From: Mansonella perstans
Lineage: Eukaryota > Nematoda > Chromadorea > Rhabditida > Onchocercidae
NCBI GenBank assembly: GCA_037074765.1
Contig: JBAMDO010000579.1
Span: 372,001 to 436,000 of the forward strand
Direction of reading: 5' to 3'
DNA: 64,000 bases
How positions within the stretch are numbered: the first letter of the stretch is position 1; every line of letters begins with the position of its first letter. The position numbers were made by a program, and so were the translations under genes. The notes under the pieces are model-generated. The model saw only the letters and a program-made list of their open reading frames with translations. It was not told the DNA's origin and did not search any database. Positions 15,282-28,160 of this stretch are shown here, piece after piece.

Positions 15282-18200
15282 TAGCCAATATTTATTGAAC
15301 TAACAAACAAACAAAGAAATCAATGAATGAAAAAACAAATAAAATTAATTAAATAAATAAATGTATATAAAGAGGCAAATAGGTAGAAGGGTAGAGAGGC
15401 GGCTAAAGAGCACTGCTAGAATTTCTATTTAGAAACTTCCGAAATAATAGTCTGATAACGCAGAATTCTTCTGAGAAATGAATTCTTCATTTCTCCATTC
15501 CGAATCGTAGTGACAGTACGGACCTTGTAACAGTGTTATCAAAGCATCCAGCACTAACCAGTACATTATTTTAGTATTCGATAATTTGTAAATGTACTGT
15601 CGACTTGGCAAATCAATGTGAAATATTTATTTGTAAAACAATCGTACATCCTATAGCAATAATTTGATTTTCCCAAATTTGTAAGCTTTTCATTTTTCAA
15701 ACAAAGTTAGTATGTCATAAAATTAAAATTATTTATGCAATGTTTTCCTGGTGGATAAAATATAATTTCAAGATAATTTGAGTCAAATACTTTTGAAAAT
15801 TGTTTCGAAATTTTTGAGTAATCATCTTTCCGATTCCAATCATTTTTCAAAGTAGATTTTTTTGCCTTTGTAAGTTCATTTAAATTTATAAAATTAATGA
15901 AGCTAAGTAATTCCAAGCCAACCAGTTTTGAGTATTTTCTACTGAATTAATTTATTGTATTTGGACCATAAAATCCATAACTGCTACTAAAAAATTCATC
16001 CATTAACCGGATTAGAATAAATATTTCTTATTGATATCGAATGAAGCTTGAAAGCGATGATAAAATGAGAGAAGCAAAGTAAGCTGAGTTAAAATACGGA
16101 AATGATTGCGTAACAAATGAATATTAAGAGATGCTCATGAAAATACTCATTGCTAATATTCTCAGATGGTTGTTTATCTTCGAGATTTTCTTATTTTAAT
16201 TTAATTAAGCAACTTTCAAGTGTCTTCATATAATTTCTCGTTGAATTAACTTAAGCAAATACTTTATAATAAGGTGTGCTACTATTATTGTACAAATGTA
16301 AACACTAGTGAAGAGACAAGCCTATATTCTGCTTATCGTTTGAATGGAGCAAAAATGTAAATGCATTAATGTTTTAAATATCAGATTACTCAGAGGATAA
16401 AGAACATGAGTGAGATTTAAACTTTACAGACATCTTTTAATTGTTAGTAATTGCATCAATGCACATCAAAGCAGCATTTTTATGCTTAACAATTGCTCAT
16501 CTTTTATCAGAAGTAAATTTAACTCAATGCAAAAAATTAGGAATGGAATGGATTTCTCTGCCTGAATATCATTTCACTTCAAAATAGAAATACCGAACGG
16601 AAGTAATTTCATTCAGTTGATAACAAAATAATGGAATCTCATTAGGAGGAAATAAGAAATGAAGAGGTAATTAAGCAGATTTTAGATGGCAAAATAATTT
16701 CCGTCTTGCAATTCGAATTTGAAATGAAAAAACATCATTCATCCAAATTTGCTGAGATATTCATTTCCGGAGAAATTTCACAAGTTTTGCTAAAAATTGC
16801 ACCTCAGCTCATGAATATTTGATAAGCTACTTCACTCCACCTGCTTTTAAATATCACTTTAATGACTTGATAACTTTTTAAACATCTAATAAGCAATAAA
16901 AGTGTAACAACATTATTCAAACTAAACTAGCAACTAGCTGAACTAGCATTTCAAGATGTCAAATATCGATTGTGATATTTTTATGGAATAACAGCCAGAT
17001 GGAAACTGAAAAAAATGCTGTATCTGACTGATCAATTTATCTTACACCAGTATGTTGACTATAGCCAAACTTCCCGACTGTATAGTTGCAGCAAATATAT
17101 ATCATTTTCTTGCTTACTTAACGAATTGACTCTCCTTCTCAGTCTATAAAAATAACCGTCTCTTGCAATTGTTGCATATGGTTGGTTAGATCTTTTCTTC
17201 GACTTCATCCGTTTTAAAAATTTCAATGATTTATGCTGACAGAGTGAATCGAAAATACACCTGAGAAAAGCAGGAAATTTTTAAACATATTTATATTTAA
17301 AAATTTTTTTCTGAGTAAAGTTGAAATTTACTGAAATCCAATGTGCAATTTACATCAAGGACACATAAGCACTATTCCTTCACTGCAGTTAGCGTTTAAA
17401 GTATTCCGAAAATGCCAAACACTTTTTTTAGAGAAGTCTTGAATAGTGATGAATATTGATTCCTTTTTTGGAGTAAACTTTCAATTGGTATTTCCTTATC
17501 ACTTATCCCAGATAGTTGAAATTTCGCAGTTGACGAATGTATCGCATTAGGAATGCACATAGATTCAATTCCATTTGTTTTTAAATGAGTGAATTGAAAT
17601 ACGAGCCAACGGAGAAATGTAATTGCCTGGCTCCTTCCAATATGCTGATTAGATGTTTCACCGATTTCGATTTTAATAGAATAGCTCAGTTATCCTGCTA
17701 ATCCTAAACATTTATTTTTATTTCCGAAGTCAACACTACGAAATTTAATGCATCATCGCACTTTTGCATGTCATTTAAATTAATTTTTCGGATAACACTG
17801 GATTTTGTGGTAACTTTCGTAATCTTCATAAATCAAACTCCTGAAATTTATACTTCACAGACCAAGATACTTGATTCATAGTGATTCATAGTTATCGAGT
17901 TATCTGTTTATGCTTGCTTGCATGTTCCGATAATGCTTTTGTTAAAAGTTATTCTGTAAAGATATGATCAGAACATGTGGTTCCAAATATACACTGATAT
18001 CTGTATTTTATAAGTGCGTTACTTATCCTGCAATGATGAAATGAAGTCAAAAAAGATCTTCACCACATCAAAAATCATATTTAAACTGATGCTCAAAAGA
18101 TATGGCTTATTTTTGTGCAATATGCTTTTTCTTAGATGGAAGCAATGATAACTTTGTAGGTATGAACTTCCTTAAAATACAACTCTATTATGTTTAAATC

Positions 18201-19094
18201 TATTACCAGTTTGATTTTAAGTTGGATTTGAAGTCAAATTGTTTTAAAAGATATCTTTGCAGTTTCAATTCTAATATATTCCTAACAAGTAGTACATAAA
18301 TCTTTTTTTCTGAAATTTCTGATCTAAAGTAAATTTTAAAGTGGAAATCCGTGGCACAGAATAAATTGAATTTAAAACCTGAGCAAAATGATTGTGTCAA
18401 TTTTTTCAAATATTTCAAATTATGTTATTAATGCAATAAGCAAAAAAAATTTAGAACTGACAGTGCAAAATATTTGATCATTGATATTATATGATATGTG
18501 ATTGCATTATCTCTTTCAATTCATTATCTGTGAAGGAATTAAGAAATACTTAAAAGCTGAGACAGTTTTCGAGATTTATAAAAAAATTTTGATCAAGTGG
18601 TTAGAAAGCATTTAAAATGTAGCAAAAACAATTATCGACTCGCTTCACTTTTTCATTTCATTAATTAGTCTCTTTTTGATCATTTCATGTTAAACTTTCG
18701 TGTACCATTTCATGTATTAACTTTGTCAAATAACTATAAGCAGAAATTGTTGCATTCCAGTTTGATGGACGAAAAAAGTTGTGAGTTGAAATGCAGAAAT
18801 TGAAAAAATTTACAAACCATATTAATTCACAAGTCAGTTAAACTTGAGAAATTCAAAGATTTACATAGAGTACTGAGCTAATTAATTCAAGTGATTTATA
18901 TTTAATTTTATATATTACATACAGGATAATAAAGATCCGAATCGGGCTTGAGTGCTGATAAACTGAATCCTAAGATTTCACGATCTGAATAACCTTAAGC
19001 CTTTTTTAGGAAGACTAAAAGTATTTCCTAAAGCTTAAAAGTAGAAAAGAAAGCTGTTATTTGTGTTGTGAACCGAATTCTGTTTTTTTTTTTT

Positions 19095-19270
19095 ATTTGT
19101 TTCCTGAAATTATATTAGAATCAAGAAATTCCTAATGTCGATATAATCCGAAAGTTAAAATCCCAAAAACAAAACTGGAGGTTCATTTATTTCCTGAAAT
19201 TATATTAAAAACAGGAAATTCCTATCATCGATATAATCCGAAAGTTAAAATCCCAAAAATAAAAGTGGGA
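19095..19270. repeat. Two diverged tandem copies at 90-bp spacing
   Basis: Copies start near 19095 (atttgtttcc) and 19185 (atttatttcc). They share tcctgaaattatatta, the block atataatccgaaagttaaaa and the following atcccaaaaa. Roughly 10 substitutions separate them. No coding potential. Confidence 0.85.
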
Positions 19271-22101
19271 TGTTTTGATAACTGATTGAAATGGCTATTA
19301 CTTTAAAGATATTTCACTTACTGAAAAATGAAAGAATAGACTTTTTAACAAATGGAAAGGAAAATTTAAAAAACGAAAATGGAAGCGTTTTACGACTCAA
19401 TGTGACACTATCACATTCAGTTATGAGTTCATAATGACAACATGTTACTTTTTCTCGAAATTATTCTGCGCACAAAATTTGCCGGGTAAAAATCATATTT
19501 GCTAAAGCATTCATTTATTTGATGAGCAATGCTCATTAATTAATCATCGATTTTCCTTTCCTTTCATGTCCAGATTTTTTATCATATTCTTACTAATCAT
19601 CCGAAATATCTCATTAATCAAATTATCAAGACAATCAAGCTACTTCTCAGTTGGTCAATCCATCAATAATTTGAGCTGAATAACTACCAACCATAGTATT
19701 ACATGGCTACTAGTACTTGCGCATTGTATTTTCAAAACTTAAAAGAAATTTTGTAGAAAAAAAATAGCGACTGCTTATCATCTTGTTTTAAAAATAACTT
19801 ATTAGGCATGTAAACTGATATAATCCACATTGTCATGCTAAGGGATAGAGAAATTTGAAGAGAACTATACAAAGATCACTTTATAGAACAAAGTACTTCA
19901 TATCCTAATAAAATACTTCATATTCTTTCAGTGTCTTTTTGCCTTTTGCCAAGCAACCGTTCACATTGTAAAGCTAAATACTTTCAACACACTATTCAAA
20001 GATTTGATGTAAGCCGCTCTATGAAAAGCCAAAAAGGAAAGTGGAAAAATCAGAAACAGTGACACTTCTTTTCTTTCTGATCTTTGATAGGAAGTAGTGA
20101 AAGAGATTTCTGTTCATTAAATATTTCTTCCTCATAGCATCTCTGTGATTCGTTTCACTTTTCATTCATATGACATATCGCTTTTTGCCATTTGATCCTA
20201 CACTTCCATTACGACATTTCGATCTCAGCCCATCGTATAATTAGGCTAGAAGATTGCTTAATAGTTACATTGTCCTAGAAGGATGAATGAAAGATTTTTA
20301 ATTTTACCTGACATGAACTATTACTTCACCGAAAAATTGATAACAAATTGTTTGATTTTGATAAAGCTATGAACAATTTAGAAATATACACGTTTTCACT
20401 ATCACATCAATCATTTGATTTATGGGATATTTTACATTTGAGAGAAACCTACAGATTCTAATGTAGCCTTTACTTTTTACTTCCGTCACAATTTCAGCTA
20501 ATTTCACTTCTTGAATTCCAATTTTTTGGATTTTATCAATTTATTGTAAGTAGTTCTAGGATGGGTTGATCATTTACACCATGTGTTAAACATACACATG
20601 TATATGTAAAAAGGAAGAATTTTTTACTGATTAATAGATTTCTGCTAATATTTTCATTAAAATGAATCAATCAATCCAATCTTATAAATAATTGATCATC
20701 TTTACTTCGAAATCCTAAAAAAGGAAAAGTATTTTGAAAGCATTTTTTAGCAATAAAAATAACTGTTCATCATTGAATGCAACGAGTAAATTTCATACTT
20801 TAATAAGAGTGGAAAAGTAAGAGCCTATAAGTATAATTTTACTTCTCTATCATTATCATCTCAGTATTATGTGATTCTTTTTTATCAGAAGAATATAATC
20901 AATAAGCAATGGCTACTAACAGTTCTTACAAATTTATTCAAAATATTTAAAATCCGCGGAGTTTGCTTTATTCCCAAAAATGCTATTAACTTCCCTGTCT
21001 ACATAAATATTTTTGTATTGATTAGAAATACTTTTGTAACATTAGCTTTTATAGATTAGAAACATATAAAAGAAAGTTTTTTTTGGATAGATAGTACACA
21101 GTGCAAAGTTCTTTTTTATGGATATAAAGAGATGAAAATGCTGTTGACATTAAGGTAGTAAACTTTGATCAAAAGAGTTGTTTTATTTCTCAAATTTTCC
21201 TATGCTAGTTTTATCAATAGTTTCACTTTCTTAGATGTCCAGAATTCTTTAGTCTAATTATTTATTGTCATCTTTTTAAAGTATAACTTGAAGAAGTGTA
21301 GTTCATTTTGATTTTGAGGATATACAAACTTAATTAAATTACTCCTAATATTCTCTACCTGAATGCTCAGTTAATGATATATCATACGATCGTTACGCTT
21401 TTATTCCATTCTAAGCTACTTTACCATAAGAAATATGTAAATGAAAGTTAGTTTCGTTATTTTAGTACGATTTTATGTTCATTTTTATGTTTTTAAACAT
21501 TGAATAATTCATAATTGAGTTTAAATTTTTTATGAAATTATTCGTAGGTTTCATCCTGCAAAGTTTACATAAATCTATACAAGAACTACGAATGCGCCAA
21601 AAGAGAACGCTGCAAAGAAAAAAGATGAAGAATAATGAATTTAGCAAAGAGATAGAAAGGAGGAAATAATTTACGTGAAAATAAGTGAATGTTTCAGACG
21701 AAAGTTGATGACAAACAAAAGAACGTGTAAAAATGCATGTGTTTGTTAAATAATAACTAAATAAACAAAATGTTTGAGTAATAATGAAATTGGAAAAAGA
21801 GAGATAATTATTGTTGGAATCTTTTGACACTATTACTTACTTCCCAACTTGTCACTTTAAAAGCCGTGACCCCGACGAATGTTCAGTGAACCCTACGCTC
21901 TTTCTCTCTTCTCCCTCAGCTAGCAGTGCAGCACATTCCCTTTGACTCATCACTTCACCCTTTCTGATTGTTGAAGAGATGTCGTACACTTTTTGAATCC
22001 ATCACTCCTTCTGCACTCATATGTACCACACTTATGTATCTGCATGAATGGCTGAAACGCGCGTCATTTAATTTGAAGACGGAAAGAGAAGTGCAATGCC
22101 T

Positions 22102-22251
22102 CCGGAAATGTTACATGTGCAGTGCACCCCGGAAATGTTACATGTGCAGTGCACCCCGGAAATGTTACGTGTGCAGTGCACCCCGGAAATGTTACATGTG
22201 CAGTGCATTCCGGAGATGTTACATGTGCAGTGCATGCTGGAAATGTTATAT
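22102..22251. repeat. Minisatellite: 27-bp unit, about 5.5 copies
   Basis: The unit begins ccggaaatgttacatgtg and ends cagtgcacc; copies start at 22102, 22129, 22156, 22183 and 22210, with a decayed partial copy from 22237. The first four differ by at most one base and later ones carry more changes. Because 27 is a multiple of three, at least three frames stay open across it (two on the plus strand, one on the minus strand), which creates Cys-rich pseudo-repeats; I do not regard those as genes. Confidence 0.95.
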
Positions 22252-24885
22252 TCCTAAGAACAGTTCCGAGACATATATACCTATTTCTAGAAAAACGTTC
22301 CATTTTCCCGCGAATACACATTCTCATCCCGAAGTTAACTTCCATTTCGTCCCATATCTCCATTTTTAAGATCATCCAATCCATAAGTTTCATTACTATC
22401 AGGCATCATTTATTTCACTATATTTTGATTAATGGGATCGAGCAGTTGGTAAAGGTTGACCTTTGTCCTTACTGCTTTATTTAGTCATTGACTTGTTACT
22501 CCTACTGGGATCATCCAAATTTATCTTACAGCAAGTTGGAAGAATCTTAATTGATGGTAGAAAATGTCCTGAATTTCTCATTCATCCTGAATCTCTTCTC
22601 AATTAATTTTTTCATGCTATTTGTGCTAGTACATAGCTAATTTAGGAAAAGTTTTGAAAAATAGCTTTAAAATTTTGTTTAGAAATGGAAAAGATTGAGA
22701 AGAAAATTTCATTTTATTCTAGCATCTTTTATTGTCATATACGGTTGAATTCTTTTTTGTGTGACAGAAAAGGTTTATTTGTTAAAAGTGGTCGTCTTCA
22801 ATGAGAGGGATAACCTTCTTTCTTCATCGAAAATTCATGTCTCATTCATTTGGCCTCTAATGGGCGGCATTTCTCTTTGATGTTTTCATCTGGTTAGGTG
22901 AGGCAAGGAAAGGCGTATTTGTATTTGCTTCGTCCAATTCCTTTCTTCCTTCTCGTTGAAATTACATTTTATTTGATTTTCCCGTGCTTAATGAAACGCT
23001 TTTTTGGGAAGAAATTATAGCCATGGAGACAATTTAATCTTTTTTCTCTTAGAGTTTGGTCATATTTCAAATGACTGATTAGACGACATTTGGATTTGGA
23101 CGATAGAATGAACCGATATTCATTTCCAATATTTCGATTAATTTTCTCAATCTATATTATCATTACTTGTTCATTGTTCTTCTATTTTTTTCCCGAACAA
23201 ATCGATTTTTTAACATAAGCAACAAATGATGAATGCATTTTGATTTTGAATTATTCTGTAATGCAATTTATATTTCACATTTGATTCTCATTTACCAAAA
23301 CATTTGTAATGATCACATGAAATTATGATAGCTCTTTGTTTAGTATCTGGAATATCTCGGGATTTGGAAAAGCATTTTTGCAGCATTTTTATGTGTATTA
23401 GCTTCACTTAATGAAATAGCGTAAAATATCGTAAAATTCCGACAGTCATAACTCTCGAAAATTCCAGATTTTCAAGATTTGTTTTCGAGATTTTAGTTGC
23501 AAACAGGTTTTTGCTTATCGTCACAAATCTTAATGTGAGATAGTTTTATCACAATGAAACTTTGAGAAATTCATTGTTGCTTTAGTTGTTTAAAAAATAG
23601 TATATTGTAAGTTAAAAGTTTTTTCTAACAATGTTGAATGAATTTAGAAAATGCCCTCAAACATGATATTAATTTTTGTTTAGCTTTTCATATTGAAAAT
23701 GTACGGATCTACTGTGCATTTCCGCCTTCTCATTAATATTTCAATGATGATTTTTTTGCGGCAAGATCTGAAGAGAGATTAAAGGCTTTTGCATAACCTT
23801 GACATTTACTTCCTCTTCTTTTTATCCCTTTCTTGCTGTACATCCTATTTTTTTTCTACAAGTGTCAAAGAATAAATTCAAATTAGACAAGTTTGCAGAA
23901 TGACATGAAATTATATCAATAAATTTACGGTTGTATTACTCTTTTTAACCTTTCATTCCTGTCCTCATTAGTTTGGTTTTGGAAAAAGAAGAATGACATA
24001 GCTGACAACAATTTTGTCCATTTTAAATATTCCTGTTCTGGTAAAATGTCATTTGGAATGGAATGCTCTCACTGACCTCTTTTTATTTGCTCACAACAAC
24101 TCTTTTCCGTATTTCCTCTCTTCCTTTCATCTTTCATCCCTAATTTTTGATGTTATTGCAATGTTCTCTCATCGATTCAACAATTTTGATATTATATTTT
24201 CAAGTTAAAATTTAAACAACTATTACTCCTACTCGAATAGTTCAAGTTTTATAATAGTTATGATTTGATAATTTTTAAAATTCAGATATGCTTCTATATT
24301 ATGGTACTATTTCTCTTTAAATAATTCAGTTAGATGCAACATATAACGACTTTTCTACTCGACAATTGTTTCGTTATAATTAGCAGATGTTAGAAATTTT
24401 CAAAAACTTCAAAAGTGATTAGAGATCGTGTGAATTATTAACATGTAACGATTTGACACGATGACATGTTAAGCGAAAGTTCTTATTTGTAACAGAACAT
24501 TAGAAATTTAAATCGTCATTTCGAAGTTGGCCAATGGGATTTTTGGGAGTAGGGGAAACAATGCTTTGCAATCAATTTAAAAGATTAAAATTGATTTACT
24601 GAAAAAAAAAAATTGGGAAAGTAAAATTAGTTGTGGTACTTATTTTATTGCTTTTATAGGTTTCTTCTCATGTCTTCTTTTTTAACGTGCTTCTACTCCT
24701 CAAAGCGAAAATAGTCTTTTCGATTAATGCGGTATGAATGGGGGCGGCTTTTCTCTTTGAAAATTTGTTAGCGTCGAATTCGAAAATTCTTTTTTGAAAA
24801 GAGCCGGTTTCTGATTCTGAACTAATGTGCGGCAGTTGCTTCTCTCTGTAACTATAACGCGGAACCACTTCATTTATTTTGTTTT

Positions 24886-24889
24886 CAGG
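24886..24889 (+). promoter_or_regulatory. Probable SL trans-splice acceptor
   Basis: tgttttcag ends at 24888, 24 nt before the ATG at 24913, with no in-frame coding exon upstream. This matches nematode trans-splice acceptors. Confidence 0.5.
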
Positions 24890-24912
24890 CAAAGACGAGA
24901 AAAAAAAAAGCG

Positions 24913-27078
24913 ATGTTTAAAAGCCTTTTTCGTCCACGACGATCAAATAAAGAGAACGAAGATCAAGAACAGCAACAACAACATTCTGCCAATGAATTTG
25001 TTTGTATTTTTAAATTTAAATTTAACTTTCTTCCCCTAGCATTTGTTTGTGTTGAAGCCTCTAAACATGGAGTTCAAAGTTCAGAATCTGACCAATATAT
25101 CATCACTTGATACACATTATGGTGCAGATGGACATGTTCCTATTTGTCTCTTATCAGTCTTTTACTTAGTTCACTCTCTACTGCTTTTCTTCATATAAAT
25201 ATTCATTTTCTTCATTAAAATATAATTTCACTGTAGGAGCGCAACTCGTCTTCTTATAAATCTCTAAGAAATATGCGTGAAAAGCGACCCTTCCACTCAG
25301 CTCATCATCATTATCGAGGAAGTGCAGTTGGTAGTGTGGACGATGGTCCTCCTGCATCAACATCACCATATCATATTGCCACCCAGAGAAAATATCCACG
25401 TGGTACGCAGTCATGTTACGATGGTCTCAATGATGATTTTGATCGATTCTCCAGCATGAATAGGTCATTTGCAAGTGCGGCACAATCAAAATATAAGGTA
25501 TCTTTTATGGATTTTTGTTCCATTCTCTTCATTTCAAAATACTGAAATTTTTTGTTCAAAAGTGATCATCCTAAGATCATATATCTTTCATTTAATCTGG
25601 CTTGTCAGAAGGAATTTTCCGGTAAGCAGTCTTTTGCTTTATCTGGAAAAAATGCATAAGTCTCGGAAAGCTAACAAAATTCCAATGCATAAGTCCGGGA
25701 AACCTAACAAAGTCCTATTGCATCAGTCCCGGAAACCAAAATCCGAATGCATCAGTCTCGGAAACCTAAGAAAGTCCCAATGCATCAGTCCCGGAAACCT
25801 AAAAAAGTCCCAAAATGTTTGAAAATTAAAAAACCATTCAATGTTTATGCATATGTATCACATAATTTTGAAATATGCAGATACTTTTCTAGAAATGAAT
25901 AGGTTGAACTAAACCCAAACGTACTGTACGGAAAACGTACTATATTCGCTTATTCCTTTGTTTATTTCATTGAGCATTTATAGCGAATCTTTATCCGTTT
26001 TCAGCCTTTACGCCGTGAATACATGAACATTATGCGCCGTAATCATTTGAATGCAGAATGTGTCAGTTGTGATCCATCACTGAACACTCCACCTCTCTAT
26101 AGCAGAGACTTAGATGATTCAGATGCGGAAACATGGAATTCGGAAAGAATTATTAAGGTTGCAATTTTGATTTGTTTAAATTTCTTTATACATTTATGAG
26201 ATAAAATAAATGCTCCATAACTATGAAAAAATCAAAAATTAAGTCTTATCGTCGATGTGACTTAATTTTAATAAATTAAAGGAACTCCGCGCGGAATTAA
26301 GGGCTACAAACGAACGAAAGAATTATTATAAAGATTTATACAAACGTGAACGGCAAGACAGGATGCGTGATCGTGAGCTGCGTGATTTAGTAGAAAAAAA
26401 GCTTATGGACGATCTCAGAAATAAAGAATTGGAATGCTCTAATAATTTACTACGAATTAAGGCACTGGAACAGGTGAACTTTTAGTTAGCTGAAATAAAT
26501 AAACTTGGATTTTATTGTTTTAATCGAATTTCAAATTTCGAATTGATTTATTTCAGCAACTTGAGCATCAATCCAATTTTCCGCCTCCAATCCGTGAATC
26601 CTTTCGCATTCCACATTTCTGCACTCCTTCATCATCTAATACTGCCTCAACAATGGCTGGTGCAGGTGAGGCTCTGTCTAGTACTTCAGAACTATTTGCT
26701 ATCCGAGGTGCCTACCTAATAAATCCAATGCCTAGCGGCACAGGAATAGCAAGGGGAGCAAGTGCAGCAGTGCGAAGTAATTCCGGCGAAATGCTAGATG
26801 AAATGAAAGTTTTCCGACAGCCCGATGAATTGTCTTTGGAGTCAGCACGGAATAGCAGTATCACAGATACGCCACTTGAAGTTAGAAGTATTGACACAGC
26901 AAGAATATCAGCCAATTCTTTCGCAAATCGCGAAAATTTTGATGGAACAATACTGGAGGAAGACCATCAGTCTGATAACGGTTATGGTACTACTTCGGAA
27001 TGTGCTTCTGAACTTATCCGAAGTATACGTCGGGTACATAGTGATTCCGAAGTACCATTAAAAGTCGTACAGACATAA
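24913..27078 (+). CDS. Coiled-coil protein of unknown family, five exons
   Basis: Exons 24913-24999, 25237-25497, 26005-26157, 26282-26473 and 26557-27078, all joined in phase 0, give 404 aa ending in TAA. The N-terminus (MFKSLFRPRRSNKEN) is basic and followed by a Gln run. Residues about 30-115 are polar, His/Ser/Gly-rich. Residues about 155-235 (exon 4 and its borders) form a highly charged predicted coiled coil (ELRAELRATNERKNYYKDLY...). The C-terminal 150 residues are Ser/Glu-rich and probably disordered. No catalytic motif, signal peptide or membrane helix. I do not recognise the family; a cytoskeletal or centrosomal scaffold would fit the architecture, but that is only inference. The first donor (TTT|GTTTGT) is weak, so the end of exon 1 is the least certain junction. 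Intron 2 carries a 33-bp tandem repeat. Confidence 0.75.
25651..25811. repeat. 33-bp imperfect tandem repeat inside an intron
   Basis: Five copies starting at 25651, 25684, 25717, 25746 and 25779, built around aatgcatcagtcccggaaac. The third copy is 4 bp short. The array lies wholly in intron 2 (25498-26004) of the coiled-coil gene, and its near-multiple-of-three period keeps a spurious frame open. Confidence 0.9.
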
Positions 27079-28160
27079 TTTGTGCTGTTTGTTTATATGT
27101 CTAATCACAACGCACTTTTTAACCCACTTCCTCTAAAAATATTCTGAAATCAGTCAGTTTTGTTGTCCTTCTATTGTTTTCAGGTGACACTGTTTTTAAT
27201 ATTCAGTTAAATTTAACTGAATAGAATTTTTAAACCAAGATTTAAAGTTTGAAGTGTGTCAAGTATTTAACACATTATATTTTACGATACCTGAAGTATT
27301 TGCGGAAATATGATTGCTGTTTTCTTTATTTTTCGGTGATTTAATATCATTAAATGCTATTTGCTGTTTTAGATTTTTCAGATAAAGATTATTGGCTTTA
27401 TATATAAATTATTGCAGTAAAATCAGCTGATTACTGCTAGTTAATTGTAATATATTTCTCTTTTATTATCTATTATCCTTATGAATTGTAATATTTGGTA
27501 GATTAATTTGTCACTATACATAAAAATATGTCAGTTATGTCAGGCATTAAATAGCACATTTGATATGAGCTTTGATCTGTATAAAACACTTGCATGTAGT
27601 ATACCTTTCCAACTCAGGTTTTTACATTGCTCACATATTACGTGTCTCCAGAAGTCTGGTGACGAATTTCCTTGTTTAAATCGCTTAAATTCTAATTCGT
27701 TCAGACAATCAACGAAATTTCTCGAATCATGTTTCAAAGTTGTATTTGTTTCGTTTGAATTATTTTACATTTAGAATTGGAATATAAATTGAATTTATTA
27801 AGACTCGTATTTTTTAAAGGATGTTTTATTGTTATATCAAGTTCTCATTTGTTTTGTTATATCTAATTGTTCATTACGATAATTTTCTTTGTATTTGATG
27901 ATTTAAATAGTTTTAATTGTTCTGTTTATTAGTTGATTGTTACAAAAATATATCTGTCACAAATGTACTTTTGTGCCTTGTAGGAAATGGAAAAAAGGTT
28001 AATCGCAATTTCAATTTCATTCGTCATCATTATATGTAATTTATCAACTATCATATAAGGCACATTTCGCGATTATATTTCAAATTTAAATTTTAGATTT
28101 CAAATGTGGATTCATAACACTCGCAGGGAAGAAAATGTTTCAAAGTTTATCCAAAATTCT
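27079..28160. other. Convergent intergenic region / 3' UTRs
   Basis: Lies between the stop of the plus-strand coiled-coil gene and the stop of the minus-strand membrane gene, so it holds the 3' ends of both. No coding segment is supported; the frames at 27508-27774 and 27540-27737 are mutual shadows without domain features. Confidence 0.6.

Larger units (their letters stand above)
15282..24885. other. Large gene-poor region
   Basis: About 9.6 kb in which I find no exon chain on either strand. Longer open frames (for example 21462-21830 on the minus strand, 122 codons) are Phe/Ile/Ser/Asn-rich translations of AT-rich DNA with no domain. Notable contents are the 90-bp duplication near 19.1 kb and the 27-bp tandem repeat near 22.1 kb. 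Long introns of a gene with tiny exons cannot be excluded. Confidence 0.5.

Noticed and set aside
21462..21830. 122-codon minus-strand open frame
   Set aside because: Phe/Ser/Ile/Asn-rich translation of AT-rich DNA, no exon boundaries, no domain, no consistent hydrophobic topology.
22064..22484. Three overlapping frames of about 110-130 codons through the 27-bp repeat
   Set aside because: They exist only because the repeat unit is a multiple of three; no start or stop context suggests a gene.
24668..24892. 74-codon minus-strand frame upstream of the coiled-coil gene
   Set aside because: Overlaps the probable promoter/leader region of that gene and shows no splice partner or domain.
25469..25822. 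117-codon frame through the 33-bp repeat
   Set aside because: Lies in an intron of a well-supported gene and is created by the repeat.
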